Shown here in pieces: positions 45,463-55,091 of a stretch of 64,000 nucleotides of DNA. The position numbers and the translations under genes were made by a program. Within the stretch, counting starts at the first letter, position 1. Every line of letters begins with the position of its first letter. This DNA is from Trinickia acidisoli. Its GTDB lineage: Bacteria; Pseudomonadota; Gammaproteobacteria; Burkholderiales; Burkholderiaceae. The notes beneath the pieces were generated by a model. That model was not told where the DNA came from, ran no database searches, and saw nothing but the letters and a program-made list of their open reading frames with translations. Where the stretch lies: positions 1,860,001 through 1,924,000 of the forward strand of contig NZ_JAFLRG010000001.1 of the NCBI RefSeq assembly GCF_017315725.1. The letters are read 5' to 3'.

Positions 45463-46365
45463 ATGACTGTGTGGCAGACGCCGGTGGGCTTTATCGGTTT
45501 GGGCGCAATGGGCGAGCCGATGGCGCTCAATCTGCGGAAAGCGGGCGTTCCGCTCTTGGTATGGAATCGCTCGGCGCCCAAGCGAGCCTTGCTGGCACGA
45601 GCGGGAGCGAGCGTCGCGAACGATGCCGCGCAAGTGTTCGCGCGCTGCGAGATCGTGCTCTTGATGTTGGCCCATGCCGAGGCGATCGACTTGATGCTCG
45701 CGCGCGGCGAGCCCGCATTCAGGCAGCGTGCACGGGGACGGACGATCGTCCATATGGGCACGACCTCGCCGGGTTATTCGAAAGGGCTTGAACAGGCCGT
45801 GCGCGCGGCGGGAGGCCATTACGTCGAAGCGCCCGTGTCGGGGTCGCGCAAGCCGGCCGAAGCCGCCCAACTCGTGGCCATGCTGGCCGGTGAGCGCGAA
45901 GCGGTCGAAGCCGTTGGGCCGCTCTTCGCGGCGATGTGCCGGCAGTCGGAGTACTGCGGCGAGGTACCCGCGGCGTTGACGATGAAGCTCGCCGTCAACC
46001 TTTTTCTCATCACGATGGTGACGGGTCTAGCGGAAGCCGCGCATTTCGCGAAACGGCAGGGCTTGAACCTTGCGCAGTTCGTTTCGATCGTCGATGCGGG
46101 GCCGATGGCGAGCGACGTGTCGCGCGTGAAGGCCGCAAAACTTTTGCACGAAAACTTCGACGTGCAGGCGAGCATCGAGAACGTGCTCGACAACAATCGG
46201 CTCGTCGCCGCCGCGGCGCGTGCGGCGGGAATCGCCTCGCCGCTGCTCGACGTCTGCCATGACCTGTACCGCGAGACCCTCGAACTCGGGCTGGGCGGTG
46301 CGGACATGGTTGCCGTCGTTCGAGCTGTCGAAGCGAGAACTCGGCGTGCCGCCGGCGCTGGGTAG
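45463..46365 (+). CDS. NAD(P)-dependent beta-hydroxyacid dehydrogenase family protein
   Basis: A 300-residue protein with the [20 protein letters not shown] cofactor motif at the N-terminus, the [16 protein letters not shown] substrate region, and the catalytic lysine in LTMKLAVN. It belongs to the 3-hydroxyisobutyrate dehydrogenase / tartronate semialdehyde reductase family. The start ATG 45463 follows AAGGA. It is divergent from a LysR regulator. It could reduce tartronate semialdehyde from glyoxylate metabolism, but this is inference since the ureide cluster lies a few kilobases away. Confidence 0.88.
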   Translation: MTVWQTPVGFIGLGAMGEPMALNLRKAGVPLLVWNRSAPKRALLARAGASVANDAAQVFARCEIVLLMLAHAEAIDLMLARGEPAFRQRARGRTIVHMGTTSPGYSKGLEQAVRAAGGHYVEAPVSGSRKPAEAAQLVAMLAGEREAVEAVGPLFAAMCRQSEYCGEVPAALTMKLAVNLFLITMVTGLAEAAHFAKRQGLNLAQFVSIVDAGPMASDVSRVKAAKLLHENFDVQASIENVLDNNRLVAAAARAAGIASPLLDVCHDLYRETLELGLGGADMVAVVRAVEARTRRAAGAG

Positions 46366-46466
46366 TGGACGCTGGCGCTTGCCCGGTATATAAGAGTTGG
46401 AGGAGGCTAGGGCTGTTGCGCGTGCGCATTGCTTCCCCCAAGAACAGATCGATAGGAACGCTCACC

Positions 46467-46724
46467 ATGACCCCCGATCAGAACCGGCCGAAAGAAGAGT
46501 CCTCGAATCCTGACGTCGAACACCTCAACGACGCGCTGACCTACGTCGATACGCTGCTGTCGTCGGGCAATATTGCCGTCAGCGCGGCAAAGGGAATCCT
46601 GTACAGCCTGATCGAGACGCTCGGCGCGCTGGTCGGCGATCCAGACCTTCCCGAGCACAGCCGCGCGGGCTACGAAGGCCTGTTGGAGACGGCCCGGGAA
46701 CTGCGCGTGAAAGTCGGTAAGTGA
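46467..46724 (+). CDS. conserved hypothetical small protein
   Basis: An 85-residue protein with an acidic N-terminus and a helical C-terminal part (LSSGNIAVSAAKGILYSLIE). The composition suggests a small soluble helical protein. I do not recognise a family. ATG 46467 has GATAGGAA as a possible ribosome site. It stands before the DUF1992-tadA-ldcA group but is separated from it by 179 bases. Confidence 0.6.
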   Translation: MTPDQNRPKEESSNPDVEHLNDALTYVDTLLSSGNIAVSAAKGILYSLIETLGALVGDPDLPEHSRAGYEGLLETARELRVKVGK

Positions 46725-46903
46725 CGGGTGCGCGAGCCCAGCGCAAAGGGCGCCGCTTCGCGCGGCGTGCCCGGCTGGCATGGCTGTTGGCGCACCGAGC
46801 CTCGCCGCGCATGGCCGTGCCGCGGGTTCCCGAGTGCGGGCTCCAGGAAACCGGATCGGACTCCCTGCTAAAATGCGCTCGCCGCCATGTAGTGGATCCG
46901 CAG

Positions 46904-47320
46904 ATGAAATTGCTTGATGCCTTGGTCGAACAACGCATTGCCGCCGCCGCTGCACGCGGCGAGTTCGACGACTTGCCGGGTGCCGGGGCGCCGCTGGAAC
47001 TCGACGACGACATGCTCGTGCCCGAGGAAGTCCGCGTCGCCAATCGTATATTGAAAAACGCAGGCTTCGTGCCGCCGGCGGTCGAGCAGTTGCGTTCGCT
47101 GCGCCACCTGCAAGACGAACTGAATGCTGCGGGCGACCACGCAACGCGTTGCCGGCTGCAAGCGAAGCTGCTTGCGCTCGATATGGCGCTCGAATCGCTG
47201 CGTGGCGAGCCAACGATCGTGCCGCGCGACTACTGTCGCCGCATCGCGGAGCGGCTCTCGGAGCGCGTACTTGCAGACGATGGCGGTATGCACGCCTGCA
47301 ACCAGGCGGGACTTTCGTGA
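46904..47320 (+). CDS. DUF1992 (DnaJ-homologue-type) protein
   Basis: A 138-residue protein of the DUF1992 family, recognised by the N-terminus LLDALVEQRIAAAAARGEFD, then DLPGAGAPLEL and RILKNAGFVPP. The family's role is not known; some annotations call it a DnaJ homologue without a J domain. Its stop overlaps the GTG start of tadA, so the two are co-translated. Confidence 0.88.
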   Translation: MKLLDALVEQRIAAAAARGEFDDLPGAGAPLELDDDMLVPEEVRVANRILKNAGFVPPAVEQLRSLRHLQDELNAAGDHATRCRLQAKLLALDMALESLRGEPTIVPRDYCRRIAERLSERVLADDGGMHACNQAGLS

Positions 47321-47937
47321 GCGGACCGCTTGCGCCGCCGGCCGCGGAAACCGCAGTGCAAACGCTGGAGTCCGACGACGCGGCCGGTTCGGCGCACCTG
47401 AATGAGGAAGCGGTCGCGTCCGAGCGCGATCGTCGATACATGGCGCTGGCGCTGGACGCCGCGCAATCGGCTCGTGCGGCGGGCGAGGTACCCGTCGGAG
47501 CGGTGCTCGTATGCGGCGATGACGTGTTGGCGACGGGCTTCAATCATCCGATCGGCGCCCACGATCCTTCCGCCCACGCCGAGATGGTTGCGCTGCGCGC
47601 GGCCGCGCAGTCGCTGCAGAACTACCGGCTGCCCGGCTGCGAACTGTATGTGACCCTCGAGCCTTGCCTCATGTGCGCGGGTGCCATCATGCACGCGCGC
47701 ATTGCACGCGTCGTTTTCGGCACGCGGGATCCTAAAACGGGCGCCTGCGGCAGCGTCGTCGACGCATTCGCCAATCGTCAACTCAATCACCATACGCATG
47801 TCACGGGTGGTGTGCTCGCGACCGAGTGCGGCGACGCGCTCAGGTCGTTTTTCGCGCATCGGCGGCAGGCCATTCGTGCGGAGCGGACGGCCGCCGCGGC
47901 CGATGCTCGAGCCTGCGCGCCCGAACAACCGATCTGA
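47317..47937 (+). CDS. tadA: tRNA adenosine(34) deaminase TadA
   Basis: A zinc-dependent deaminase that changes A34 to inosine in tRNA-Arg(ACG). The motifs HAEMVAL (zinc His and catalytic Glu) and PCLMCAGA (two zinc cysteines) are intact. At 206 residues it is longer than E. coli TadA (167), with about 40 extra N-terminal residues if the GTG at 47317 is used. The GTGA overlap with the DUF1992 stop supports that start; a shorter form starting near RYMALAL (ATG 47440) is possible. Confidence 0.93.
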   Translation: MSGPLAPPAAETAVQTLESDDAAGSAHLNEEAVASERDRRYMALALDAAQSARAAGEVPVGAVLVCGDDVLATGFNHPIGAHDPSAHAEMVALRAAAQSLQNYRLPGCELYVTLEPCLMCAGAIMHARIARVVFGTRDPKTGACGSVVDAFANRQLNHHTHVTGGVLATECGDALRSFFAHRRQAIRAERTAAAADARACAPEQPI

Positions 47938-47979
47938 GCGCAGCGCCCACCGCCACGTGCATCGTTTCCAACACTCACC

Positions 47980-48906
47980 ATGATCCGTCCGCGTACCATC
48001 GAGATCGTCGCTCCTTCCGGATATCCGCCCGATGAGGCAGCAGTCGAGCGGGGCATCGCTCGGCTGCGCGCGGACGGTCACCACGTGCTCGGCACCGAAG
48101 TGGCAGAGCGCCGATACCTGCGTTTCAGCGGCACCGATGCGCAGCGCGCGGACGACTTGAACCGGCTCGCCGATGCCGCTCACCCGCTGCCTGACATCGT
48201 CCTTGCATTGCGCGGCAGCTATGGCGCCGTGCGGATTCTCGACTCGCTCGACTATGCCGGGCTCCAGCGCCGGCTCGCCGGTGCGCCCGTTGCCATTTGC
48301 GGGCACAGCGATTTCACGGCGGTCCAATTGGCGCTGTTCGCGCGCGCGGGCCTGGTGACGTTCGGCGGCCCCATGCTGACGGCCAACTTCGGTGCGCAGA
48401 CGCTTAGCGCATTTACGGCCGAACGTTTCTGGTGCGCGCTCGAATCGCCCGAATTCACGGTGCGTGAGTCTGTTCCGCAGGCGGACGAAGTGGACGTGAG
48501 CGGTACGCTCTGGGGCGGCAATCTGGCGATGATCGCCGCGCTCGTCGGCACGCGCTATATGCCGCAGATCGAGGGCGGCATCCTCTTCATCGAAGACGTC
48601 AATGAACACCCGTTCCGCGTGGAACGAATGCTCTATCAGCTTCATCTGGCCGGCGTCCTCGCGCGCCAGCGGGCGCTCGTGCTCGGCGATTTCACCGGCG
48701 GCAAGCTCGCGCCCTACGATAACGGCTATGACCTCTCGGCGGTCCTCGAGCAGATCGGCATGGTTACGGGGCTGCCCGTCGTCACTGGGCTGCGTTTCGG
48801 TCACGGTGCCGATCTCGTCACGCTTCCATTTGGTGCACACGCCCGGCTGCAAGCAGGGCGCGAGGGCTTCGCGTTGACCGTCACCGGACATCCCACACTT
48901 CGCTAA
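47980..48906 (+). CDS. ldcA: LD-carboxypeptidase (LdcA/MccF family)
   Basis: A 308-residue peptidase of family S66 that removes the terminal D-alanine from tetrapeptide muropeptides during cell-wall recycling; relatives hydrolyse microcin C. The nucleophile serine is in ICGHSDFTAVQLA, the catalytic glutamate in EDVNEHPFRVERML, and the histidine in RFGHGADLVTLP. GGNLAMIAALVGT is also conserved. It lies 42 bases after tadA, an order seen in several Burkholderiaceae (general knowledge). Confidence 0.92.
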   Translation: MIRPRTIEIVAPSGYPPDEAAVERGIARLRADGHHVLGTEVAERRYLRFSGTDAQRADDLNRLADAAHPLPDIVLALRGSYGAVRILDSLDYAGLQRRLAGAPVAICGHSDFTAVQLALFARAGLVTFGGPMLTANFGAQTLSAFTAERFWCALESPEFTVRESVPQADEVDVSGTLWGGNLAMIAALVGTRYMPQIEGGILFIEDVNEHPFRVERMLYQLHLAGVLARQRALVLGDFTGGKLAPYDNGYDLSAVLEQIGMVTGLPVVTGLRFGHGADLVTLPFGAHARLQAGREGFALTVTGHPTLR

Positions 48907-48940
48907 GCATCTGACGCTGCGCTCGAGTGTTCTTCTAAGA

Positions 48941-48950
48941 TTGTTGACAA
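48941..48950. promoter_or_regulatory. TTGTTGACAA motif, upstream copy
   Basis: TTGT-TG-ACAA half-palindrome, repeated exactly at 49085-49094 in front of the GntR gene. It is a candidate regulator site. Confidence 0.4.
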
Positions 48951-49084
48951 TTTGAAAGCACTTCGATGCTGACATCTAGCGCGTCGAATGGCCTGCAATG
49001 CGCTTATTTGGCGCATAAGTGCGCCAAGTCATGGATTTATCAGAAGAATTCAACGCCGTGACGAATCGATTTTTGCAAAAGAAA

Positions 49085-49115
49085 TTGTTGACAATCTTTA
49101 TGTCGAATCTACTAT
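49085..49115 (+). promoter_or_regulatory. promoter and operator of the ureide GntR gene
   Basis: TTGTTGACAA (49085-49094) contains the -35 hexamer TTGACA (49088-49093). TACTAT at 49110-49115 is the -10 after a 16-base spacer. Transcription would start at about 49122, essentially at the ATG (49123), so the message may be leaderless. Confidence 0.5.
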
Positions 49116-49122
49116 ACCCACT

Positions 49123-49818
49123 ATGTCGACGCCGAAATTGTCCGAGCCAGCAACACCCGCAGCGGTTGCCGAGCGCATCCGCGATGCGATTCTCGAACAT
49201 CGGCTAGAGCCTGGGGCGAAGCTCACGGAGGCGCAGTTGTGCGACGTGTTCGCCGTCAAGCGCGGCACGGTACGTCAAGCGCTGTCGCTGCTCGCCACCG
49301 AACATCTGGTCGACTTGGAGCCGAATCGTGGCGCCTTCGTGGCAAGCCCGTCGCTTCAGGAAGTGCACGAGGTGTTCGAGATGCGCCGCATCATCGAGGG
49401 CGCCGTGATCGAACGCGTCTGCCGCAATCAGGGCGGGCAGGGCGCGGCGCATTTGAAGGTGATCGGCAAGATGATCGAGCGGGAGCGCGGCGCGTTCGAG
49501 CACCGTGATTTCCGCTCTTGGATTCGGCTCTCGGGCGAATTTCACACCGAGCTTGCCGCGTTGACGGGCAACCGTGTGCTGTGCGATTGCTTGGCGGGCC
49601 TGGTTGCACGCTCGACGTTGATTTCGGCGCTCTACGAGTCGCTTGGACGCAGTCCGTGCTCATTCGACGAGCACGCTCGGATAGTCGATGCGATCGAGGC
49701 CGGCGACACGGTGCGCGCATCGGAACTGATGGTGAGGCACCTGCAAGCGGTCGAATTGAAGATGCTCGATCGGCCTGCGCGCGGTGCGGCTGATTTGCGG
49801 GAAGTCTTCGGCGCCTGA
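49123..49818 (+). CDS. GntR/FCD family regulator of the ureide cluster
   Basis: A 231-residue regulator with N-terminal winged helix (AVAERIRDAILEHRLEPGAK, about residues 14-33) and FCD domain with putative metal histidines in GEFHTELA and EHARIVDAIEAG. It is read in the same direction as, and just ahead of, the permease and allantoin genes, so it most likely represses them and is relieved by a ureide. No ribosome site is evident, which fits leaderless expression. Confidence 0.9.
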   Translation: MSTPKLSEPATPAAVAERIRDAILEHRLEPGAKLTEAQLCDVFAVKRGTVRQALSLLATEHLVDLEPNRGAFVASPSLQEVHEVFEMRRIIEGAVIERVCRNQGGQGAAHLKVIGKMIERERGAFEHRDFRSWIRLSGEFHTELAALTGNRVLCDCLAGLVARSTLISALYESLGRSPCSFDEHARIVDAIEAGDTVRASELMVRHLQAVELKMLDRPARGAADLREVFGA

Positions 49819-50003
49819 GCAACGCTTGCGCCGGCGATGCCGTACGGATTCATGGTCCCGTTCAATCGTTTAGGACAACTAACTATTTTCGGGGAGAAGG
49901 CCGCAGATTGCGCCGACTGCGACCGGTTGAAGAAGGCGCTTGGTTGCGCGAAGGCATGGAAGGTGCCGCGCGGCAACGCTCTTGTCCTTTACCGGAGACG
50001 TTC

Positions 50004-51491
50004 ATGCCTGAGTTGACTGTACCCACCGACGCCGGCGCCGTCGGCCCATCGCCCGCCCATATCGACACCGGTTTGCCCGCCGGCTACAGCGAACGCTTGT
50101 GCAATGCCGATCTGGCGCCGCTGCGCGATCAGCACTGGGGCACCTACAACATCTTCGCGTTTTGGATGTCGGATGTGCATAGCGTTGGAGGCTATGTCTT
50201 TGCCGGCAGTCTGTTCGCGCTCGGTCTGACGAGTTGGCAAGTGTTGATCGCGTTGCTCGTGGGCATCGGCATCGTCAATGTCTTCGCCAACTTGATCGCG
50301 AAATCGAGCCAGCGCAACGGCGTGCCCTATCCCGTCATTTGCCGTGCCACGTTCGGCGTGCTGGGCGCCAATATCCCGGCCGTGATTCGTGGCTTGATCG
50401 CCGTTGCGTGGTACGGCATCCAAACGTATCTCGCATCGAGCGCGTTCGTCATCGTTCTACTGAAGTTCGCACCGCAACTGATGCCGTACGCCGACGTCCA
50501 TCGCCATGGCTGGCTCGGGTTGTCCATGCTCGGTTGGGGCGGCTTCATGATGCTCTGGGTACTACAGGCGATCGTGTTCTGGAACGGTATGGAAACGATC
50601 AAGAAGTTCATCGACTTCGCCGGTCCCGCCGTCTATGTCGTCATGTTCATCCTGGCCGGCTACATGGTGGCGCGCGCCGGGTTTTCGAACATCAGTCTCA
50701 ATCTCGGCAGCGTGAAGTATCACGGCTGGGAGGCGTTGCCCGTTACGATTACGGCGATCTCGCTCGTGGTGTCGTATTTCTCCGGGCCGATGCTGAACTT
50801 CGGCGACTTTTCGCGGTACTGCAAGAACTATACGAGCGTGAAACGCGGCAACTTCTGGGGGCTGCCCGTCAACTTTCTCGCGTTCTCGCTCGTCACCGTC
50901 ATCACGACGTCGGCGACGCTGCCCGTCTTCGGCGAATTGATCACCGATCCCGTCGCCACGGTCGGCCGCATCGATCATCCGATGGCCGTCGTGCTCGGTG
51001 CGCTGACATTCATGATCGCGACGATCGGCATCAACATCGTTGCTAACTTTGTCTCGCCAGCGTTCGACTTCTCCAACGTAGCGCCGAAGCACATCAGTTG
51101 GCGCGCGGGCGGCATGATCGCCGCCACCGCCTCGGTGTTCATCACGCCGTGGAATCTATTCAACAACCCGGCGGTGATTCACTACACGCTCGACGTGCTC
51201 GGCTCGTTCATCGGTCCGCTGTACGGCGTCCTGATCGTCGACTACTTCATCGTCAAACGGCAGCGCGTCGTGCGGGACGATCTCTATTCGATGTCCGAAT
51301 CGGGCTCGTATTGGTATCGAGGCGGTGTGAACTGGCGCGCCGTTGCAGCCGTGCTGCCGGCTGCCGCGATTGCCGTCGTGTGCGTCATGACGCCGGCATT
51401 CGCATCGCTCGCGAACTTTTCGTGGTTCATCGGCGTCGGGTTCGCGGGCGTGTTCTATTGGCTCGCAGCGCGCGGCACCCAGCACGCGTAG
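50004..51491 (+). CDS. NCS1 family allantoin/hydantoin-type permease
   Basis: A 495-residue nucleobase:cation symporter-1 protein with about twelve membrane segments. Typical family segments are HWGTYNIFAFWMSDVHS near residue 47 and GLIAVAWYGIQTYLASSAF. Homologues include PucI (allantoin) and Mhp1 (hydantoin). It begins 185 bases after the GntR gene and is followed 38 bases later by the racemase, so an allantoin import role is likely. ATG 50004 follows CCGGAGAC. Confidence 0.9.
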   Translation: MPELTVPTDAGAVGPSPAHIDTGLPAGYSERLCNADLAPLRDQHWGTYNIFAFWMSDVHSVGGYVFAGSLFALGLTSWQVLIALLVGIGIVNVFANLIAKSSQRNGVPYPVICRATFGVLGANIPAVIRGLIAVAWYGIQTYLASSAFVIVLLKFAPQLMPYADVHRHGWLGLSMLGWGGFMMLWVLQAIVFWNGMETIKKFIDFAGPAVYVVMFILAGYMVARAGFSNISLNLGSVKYHGWEALPVTITAISLVVSYFSGPMLNFGDFSRYCKNYTSVKRGNFWGLPVNFLAFSLVTVITTSATLPVFGELITDPVATVGRIDHPMAVVLGALTFMIATIGINIVANFVSPAFDFSNVAPKHISWRAGGMIAATASVFITPWNLFNNPAVIHYTLDVLGSFIGPLYGVLIVDYFIVKRQRVVRDDLYSMSESGSYWYRGGVNWRAVAAVLPAAAIAVVCVMTPAFASLANFSWFIGVGFAGVFYWLAARGTQHA

Positions 51492-51529
51492 CGGATACGC
51501 GAGCATTTACGCATTGGAAGGAACGTACG

Positions 51530-52270
51530 ATGAAGATCAAGCTCATCAATCCCAATACGACCGCGCGCATGACCGACACGATGGCAAACTGCGCACGTGC
51601 CGTTGCCGCGGTCGATACCGAGATCGTCGCCGCGACGTCGACGATGGGGCCCCCTTCGATTGAAAGCTGGTACGACGAATCGCTGGCGCTGCCGGGGCTG
51701 CTCGCCGAAGTAGCGGCGGGCGAGCGCGAGGGCGTCGACGGCTACGTGATCGCTTGCTTCGGCGATCCGGGCCTGTTCGCCGCGCGCGAGCTTGCGCGTG
51801 GCCCTGTCGTGGGTATCGCCGAGGCGGCAATGCATGCCGCGAGCGTAATCGCGCCGAGCTTTTCCGTGGTGACGACGCTCGCGCGCACGGCGGGCATGGC
51901 GTGGCATCTGGCCGAACGCTACGGCATGAAACGGTTTTGCCGCAGCGTACGCGCGACCGACATCGCGGTGCTCGACCTGGACCGGCCCGACGGCACGGCG
52001 CGGCGCCTGATCGTCGACGAATGCCGCCGCGCGCTCGAGGAGGACGGCGCCGATTCGATCGTGCTCGGCTGTGCGGGCATGGCCGATCTCGGTCGCGCGA
52101 TCGAGGACGCGATCGGGGTGCCGGTCATCGAGGGCGTGAGCGCCGCGGTCAAATGGGCGGAGGTGCTGGCGGCGCTGGGTCTCGCGACGGCCAAGCGAGG
52201 GGAGTACGCCCGCCCGCTCGCCAAGCGCTACGATGGCCCGTTGGCCGATTTCAGTCCGCGCAACGACTAA
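51530..52270 (+). CDS. allantoin/hydantoin racemase (Asp/Glu racemase superfamily)
   Basis: A 246-residue cofactor-independent racemase. The two catalytic cysteines are in VIACFGDPGL (about residue 76) and VLGCAGMADL (about residue 182). The opening KLINPNTTARMTD is typical of hydantoin/allantoin racemases. It converts R- and S-allantoin so that allantoinase can use either. It lies between the permease and allantoinase genes. Ribosome site AAGGAA. Confidence 0.9.
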   Translation: MKIKLINPNTTARMTDTMANCARAVAAVDTEIVAATSTMGPPSIESWYDESLALPGLLAEVAAGEREGVDGYVIACFGDPGLFAARELARGPVVGIAEAAMHAASVIAPSFSVVTTLARTAGMAWHLAERYGMKRFCRSVRATDIAVLDLDRPDGTARRLIVDECRRALEEDGADSIVLGCAGMADLGRAIEDAIGVPVIEGVSAAVKWAEVLAALGLATAKRGEYARPLAKRYDGPLADFSPRND

Positions 52271-52468
52271 GGCGCCGGCGGGCGCTACGGCTGTATGGGT
52301 GCGCTCAGGACATACGCGAGCGCTAACCCCCGCTATCGGCCTGCTCGTATGGGCGCGCGCGCGCGTTTTCTATACACTGATTTCACCGATTTGAACCGTT
52401 GCAGCAGACCGTGTGCATGTCGCGGCGCCGCATCGGCATTAATTCAACGCTTGTCCCGAATCTTTGCC

Positions 52469-53419
52469 ATGACATCCGACTCCCGCTATCCGCGCGATCT
52501 GATCGGCTACGGCCGGCAACCGGTCCAGGCCGATTGGCCGGGCCGCGCGCGCGTCGCCGTGCAGTTCGTTCTCAACTATGAAGAAGGCGGCGAGAACTGC
52601 GTTTTGCACGGCGATCCGGCCTCCGAGCAATTCCTGTCCGAGATCGTGGGCGCGGCCGCCTATCCGGCTCGCCACATGAGCATGGAGTCGATCTACGAGT
52701 ACGGTTCGCGCGCCGGTGTTTGGCGCATTTTGCGCGAATTCGAGAAACGCGGATTGCCGTTGACCGTATTTGGCGTGGGCATGGCGATCGAACGCCACCC
52801 CGAGGTTGCGCGCGCTTTCGTTGAACTCGGGCATGAAATCGCTTGTCATGGATGGCGCTGGATCCACTACCAAGACATGACGCCCGAGCGCGAGGCCGAG
52901 CACGTGCGGCTCGGCATGGAAGCGATCGAACGCGTGACGGGCGTACGGCCGCTCGGCTGGTATACGGGGCGCGATAGTCCCAATACGCGCCGGCTCGTGG
53001 CGGAGTACGGCGGCTTTCTCTACGACGCGGACTACTACGGCGACGATCTGCCGTTTTGGACCGAAGTGGAGGTGGCGGGCGGCGAGACGCGTACGCAATT
53101 GATCGTGCCGTACACGCTCGACACGAACGACATGCGCTTCGCGTCGCCGCAAGGCTTCAACACGGCCGACCACTTCTTCACGTATTTGCGCGATGCGTTC
53201 GACGTGTTGTACGAAGAGGGCGCCGAAGTGCCGAAGATGCTCTCGATCGGCATGCATTGCCGGCTGCTCGGGCGGCCCGGACGTTTTCGCGCACTGCAAC
53301 GGTTTCTCGATCATATCGAACGACATGACCGCGTCTGGGTGACGCGCCGCGTCGATATCGCGCGCCACTGGCGCGCGCATCATCCCTATCAGCCAAAAAC
53401 GGACAGCTCTCGCGCATGA
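52469..53419 (+). CDS. puuE: allantoinase PuuE (polysaccharide deacetylase-type)
   Basis: A 316-residue allantoinase of the NodB-fold type, which opens the allantoin ring to allantoate without the metal cofactor of the classical enzyme. Recognisable segments are PRDLIGYGRQPVQADWPG, HEIACHGWRWIHYQDM and RPLGWYTGRDSPNTRRLV. It starts at ATG 52469 and its stop overlaps uraD by 4 bases. Length is normal for the family (about 300-315). Confidence 0.93.
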   Translation: MTSDSRYPRDLIGYGRQPVQADWPGRARVAVQFVLNYEEGGENCVLHGDPASEQFLSEIVGAAAYPARHMSMESIYEYGSRAGVWRILREFEKRGLPLTVFGVGMAIERHPEVARAFVELGHEIACHGWRWIHYQDMTPEREAEHVRLGMEAIERVTGVRPLGWYTGRDSPNTRRLVAEYGGFLYDADYYGDDLPFWTEVEVAGGETRTQLIVPYTLDTNDMRFASPQGFNTADHFFTYLRDAFDVLYEEGAEVPKMLSIGMHCRLLGRPGRFRALQRFLDHIERHDRVWVTRRVDIARHWRAHHPYQPKTDSSRA

Positions 53420-53937
53420 AGCCGATGCAATATTCGCTGGAACAATTGAATTCGATGCCGCTCGATGCGTTCGCGGCGGCGCTCTCCGGCATCTTCGAGC
53501 ATTCGCCTTGGGTAGCGGAGCAAGCGGCGCAGGCCCGGCCGTTCGCGACCATCGATACCCTCTACGCGACGATGCGCGACATCGTCGCCCAGGCGGGCGA
53601 CGCACGCCAGCTCGCGCTCATCAATGCTCACCCGGAACTCGCGGGCAAGGCCGCCGTGCGGGGCGAACTGACGGCCGAATCGACGCGCGAGCAGAGCGGC
53701 GCCGGCCTCGCGCAGTGCACGCAGGAAGAGTTCGACAAGCTGCAGCGCCTGAATGCAGCCTATCGCGAGAAGTTCGGTTTCCCGTTCATTCTCGCCGTGC
53801 GCGGCCACGATCGCGCGGGCATCATCGGCAATTTCGAAGCGCGCGTGAATAACTCGCGCGATGAAGAGTTGCGTACTAGCCTGGAGCAGATTTACCGCAT
53901 CGCACGGTTTCGCATCGACGATCTCGTGACGGCATGA
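53416..53937 (+). CDS. uraD: OHCU decarboxylase
   Basis: A 173-residue 2-oxo-4-hydroxy-4-carboxy-5-ureidoimidazoline decarboxylase, which makes S-allantoin from the product of HIU hydrolase. The catalytic histidine is in INAHPELAGKAA, and SGAGLAQCTQEEF and KFGFPFILAVRG are conserved. Its ATGA start overlaps puuE, so the pair is co-translated. Confidence 0.94.
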   Translation: MKPMQYSLEQLNSMPLDAFAAALSGIFEHSPWVAEQAAQARPFATIDTLYATMRDIVAQAGDARQLALINAHPELAGKAAVRGELTAESTREQSGAGLAQCTQEEFDKLQRLNAAYREKFGFPFILAVRGHDRAGIIGNFEARVNNSRDEELRTSLEQIYRIARFRIDDLVTA

Positions 53938-53945
53938 ACGCTTGA

Positions 53946-53980
53946 GTGCGGACGTATGGACGTATCGGATATGTCCGCAC
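53946..53980. promoter_or_regulatory. inverted repeat between uraD and alc
   Basis: GTGCGGACGTAT (53946-53957) and ATATGTCCGCAC (53969-53980) form 12-base arms with one mismatch around an 11-base loop. It may be an operator or an RNA hairpin; no T tract follows. Confidence 0.45.
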
Positions 53981-54066
53981 AGAAGATGCATGCCGATGCC
54001 GCGATACGTCGATATGACGTTTCATCCGTAGTACGAACGAATTGACAGACACGAAGGACGACAACG

Positions 54067-55080
54067 ATGGCTCTTCCGATTCTCGACCCCAACGCCCCAG
54101 AGTTCACGCGCCGCTACGTCAACCTGGCCGATCCACGCTTGGGCGCGCAGGCACTCGAGGCGAGCGATGAATTTTTCGCGCCGAAGGACCGCATGTTGAG
54201 TCCCGAGGCTGCCGTGTTCATTCCCGGCAAGTACGACGACAACGGTAAGTGGATGGACGGCTGGGAAACGCGCCGCAAGCGTACGACGGGGTACGACTGG
54301 TGCATCGTGAAACTGGCGCGCTCGGGCGTCGTGAAGGGGCTCGACATCGATACGAGCCACTTCACCGGCAACTTCCCGCCGGCCGCATCGGTCGAGGCCG
54401 CTCGTGTGCCGGCCGGCGAGCAGCCGGGCGCATCGACGCAATGGAAGGAGATTGTTCCTTCCACGACCCTGCAAGGCAATCACCACCATTATCTCGAGGT
54501 CGCGGACGGCGAGGCGTACACGCACATTCGCCTGAATTTATACCCCGACGGTGGCGTTGCGCGCCTACGCGTGTACGGGCAGCCGCAAGTCGACTGGACT
54601 CGCGCGAGCCGCAGCACGCCGGCCGATCTGGCCGCGATGGAAAACGGCGCCTATATCGTCGCGGTCAACAATCAGCACTTCGGTGCGGCGTCGAACCTCT
54701 TGATGCCCGGCCGGGGCGTGAACATGGGCGATGGCTGGGAGACGCGCCGGCGGCGCGAACCGGGCAACGATTGGACCATCATCGCGCTCGCGCGACCCGG
54801 TACGATCACGAAGATCGAAGTGGACACCGCGTTCTTCAAAGGCAACTACCCCGATCGCTGCTCGATCCAGGCCGCTTACGTCAAGGGCGGCACCGACAGC
54901 TCGCTGGTCACGCAGGCGATGTTCTGGCCGACGCTGCTCGGTGAGCAAAAGCTGCAAATGGACAAACAGCATTTCTTCGAGGCCGAAGTCGCGGCGCTCG
55001 GCCCCGTGACGCATCTGCGGCTGAACATCATTCCCGACGGCGGCGTTTCGCGCTTGCGCGCGTGGGGTGTGCTCGAGTGA
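54067..55080 (+). CDS. alc: allantoicase
   Basis: A 337-residue enzyme that splits allantoate to ureidoglycolate and urea. It consists of two similar jelly-roll repeats, each with the WETRR motif: [20 protein letters not shown] (about residue 63) and [20 protein letters not shown] (about residue 223), followed by HFTGNFPP and FFKGNYPD. Length is normal. It follows uraD after 129 bases and is followed 11 bases later by allA. Confidence 0.94.
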   Translation: MALPILDPNAPEFTRRYVNLADPRLGAQALEASDEFFAPKDRMLSPEAAVFIPGKYDDNGKWMDGWETRRKRTTGYDWCIVKLARSGVVKGLDIDTSHFTGNFPPAASVEAARVPAGEQPGASTQWKEIVPSTTLQGNHHHYLEVADGEAYTHIRLNLYPDGGVARLRVYGQPQVDWTRASRSTPADLAAMENGAYIVAVNNQHFGAASNLLMPGRGVNMGDGWETRRRREPGNDWTIIALARPGTITKIEVDTAFFKGNYPDRCSIQAAYVKGGTDSSLVTQAMFWPTLLGEQKLQMDKQHFFEAEVAALGPVTHLRLNIIPDGGVSRLRAWGVLE

Positions 55081-55091
55081 ACGGCGCGCGC

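Noticed and set aside
47230..48975. 581-codon minus-strand open frame
   Set aside because: It is antisense to tadA and ldcA, both of which have clear catalytic motifs. Its composition (Arg- and His-rich) is typical of a shadow frame.
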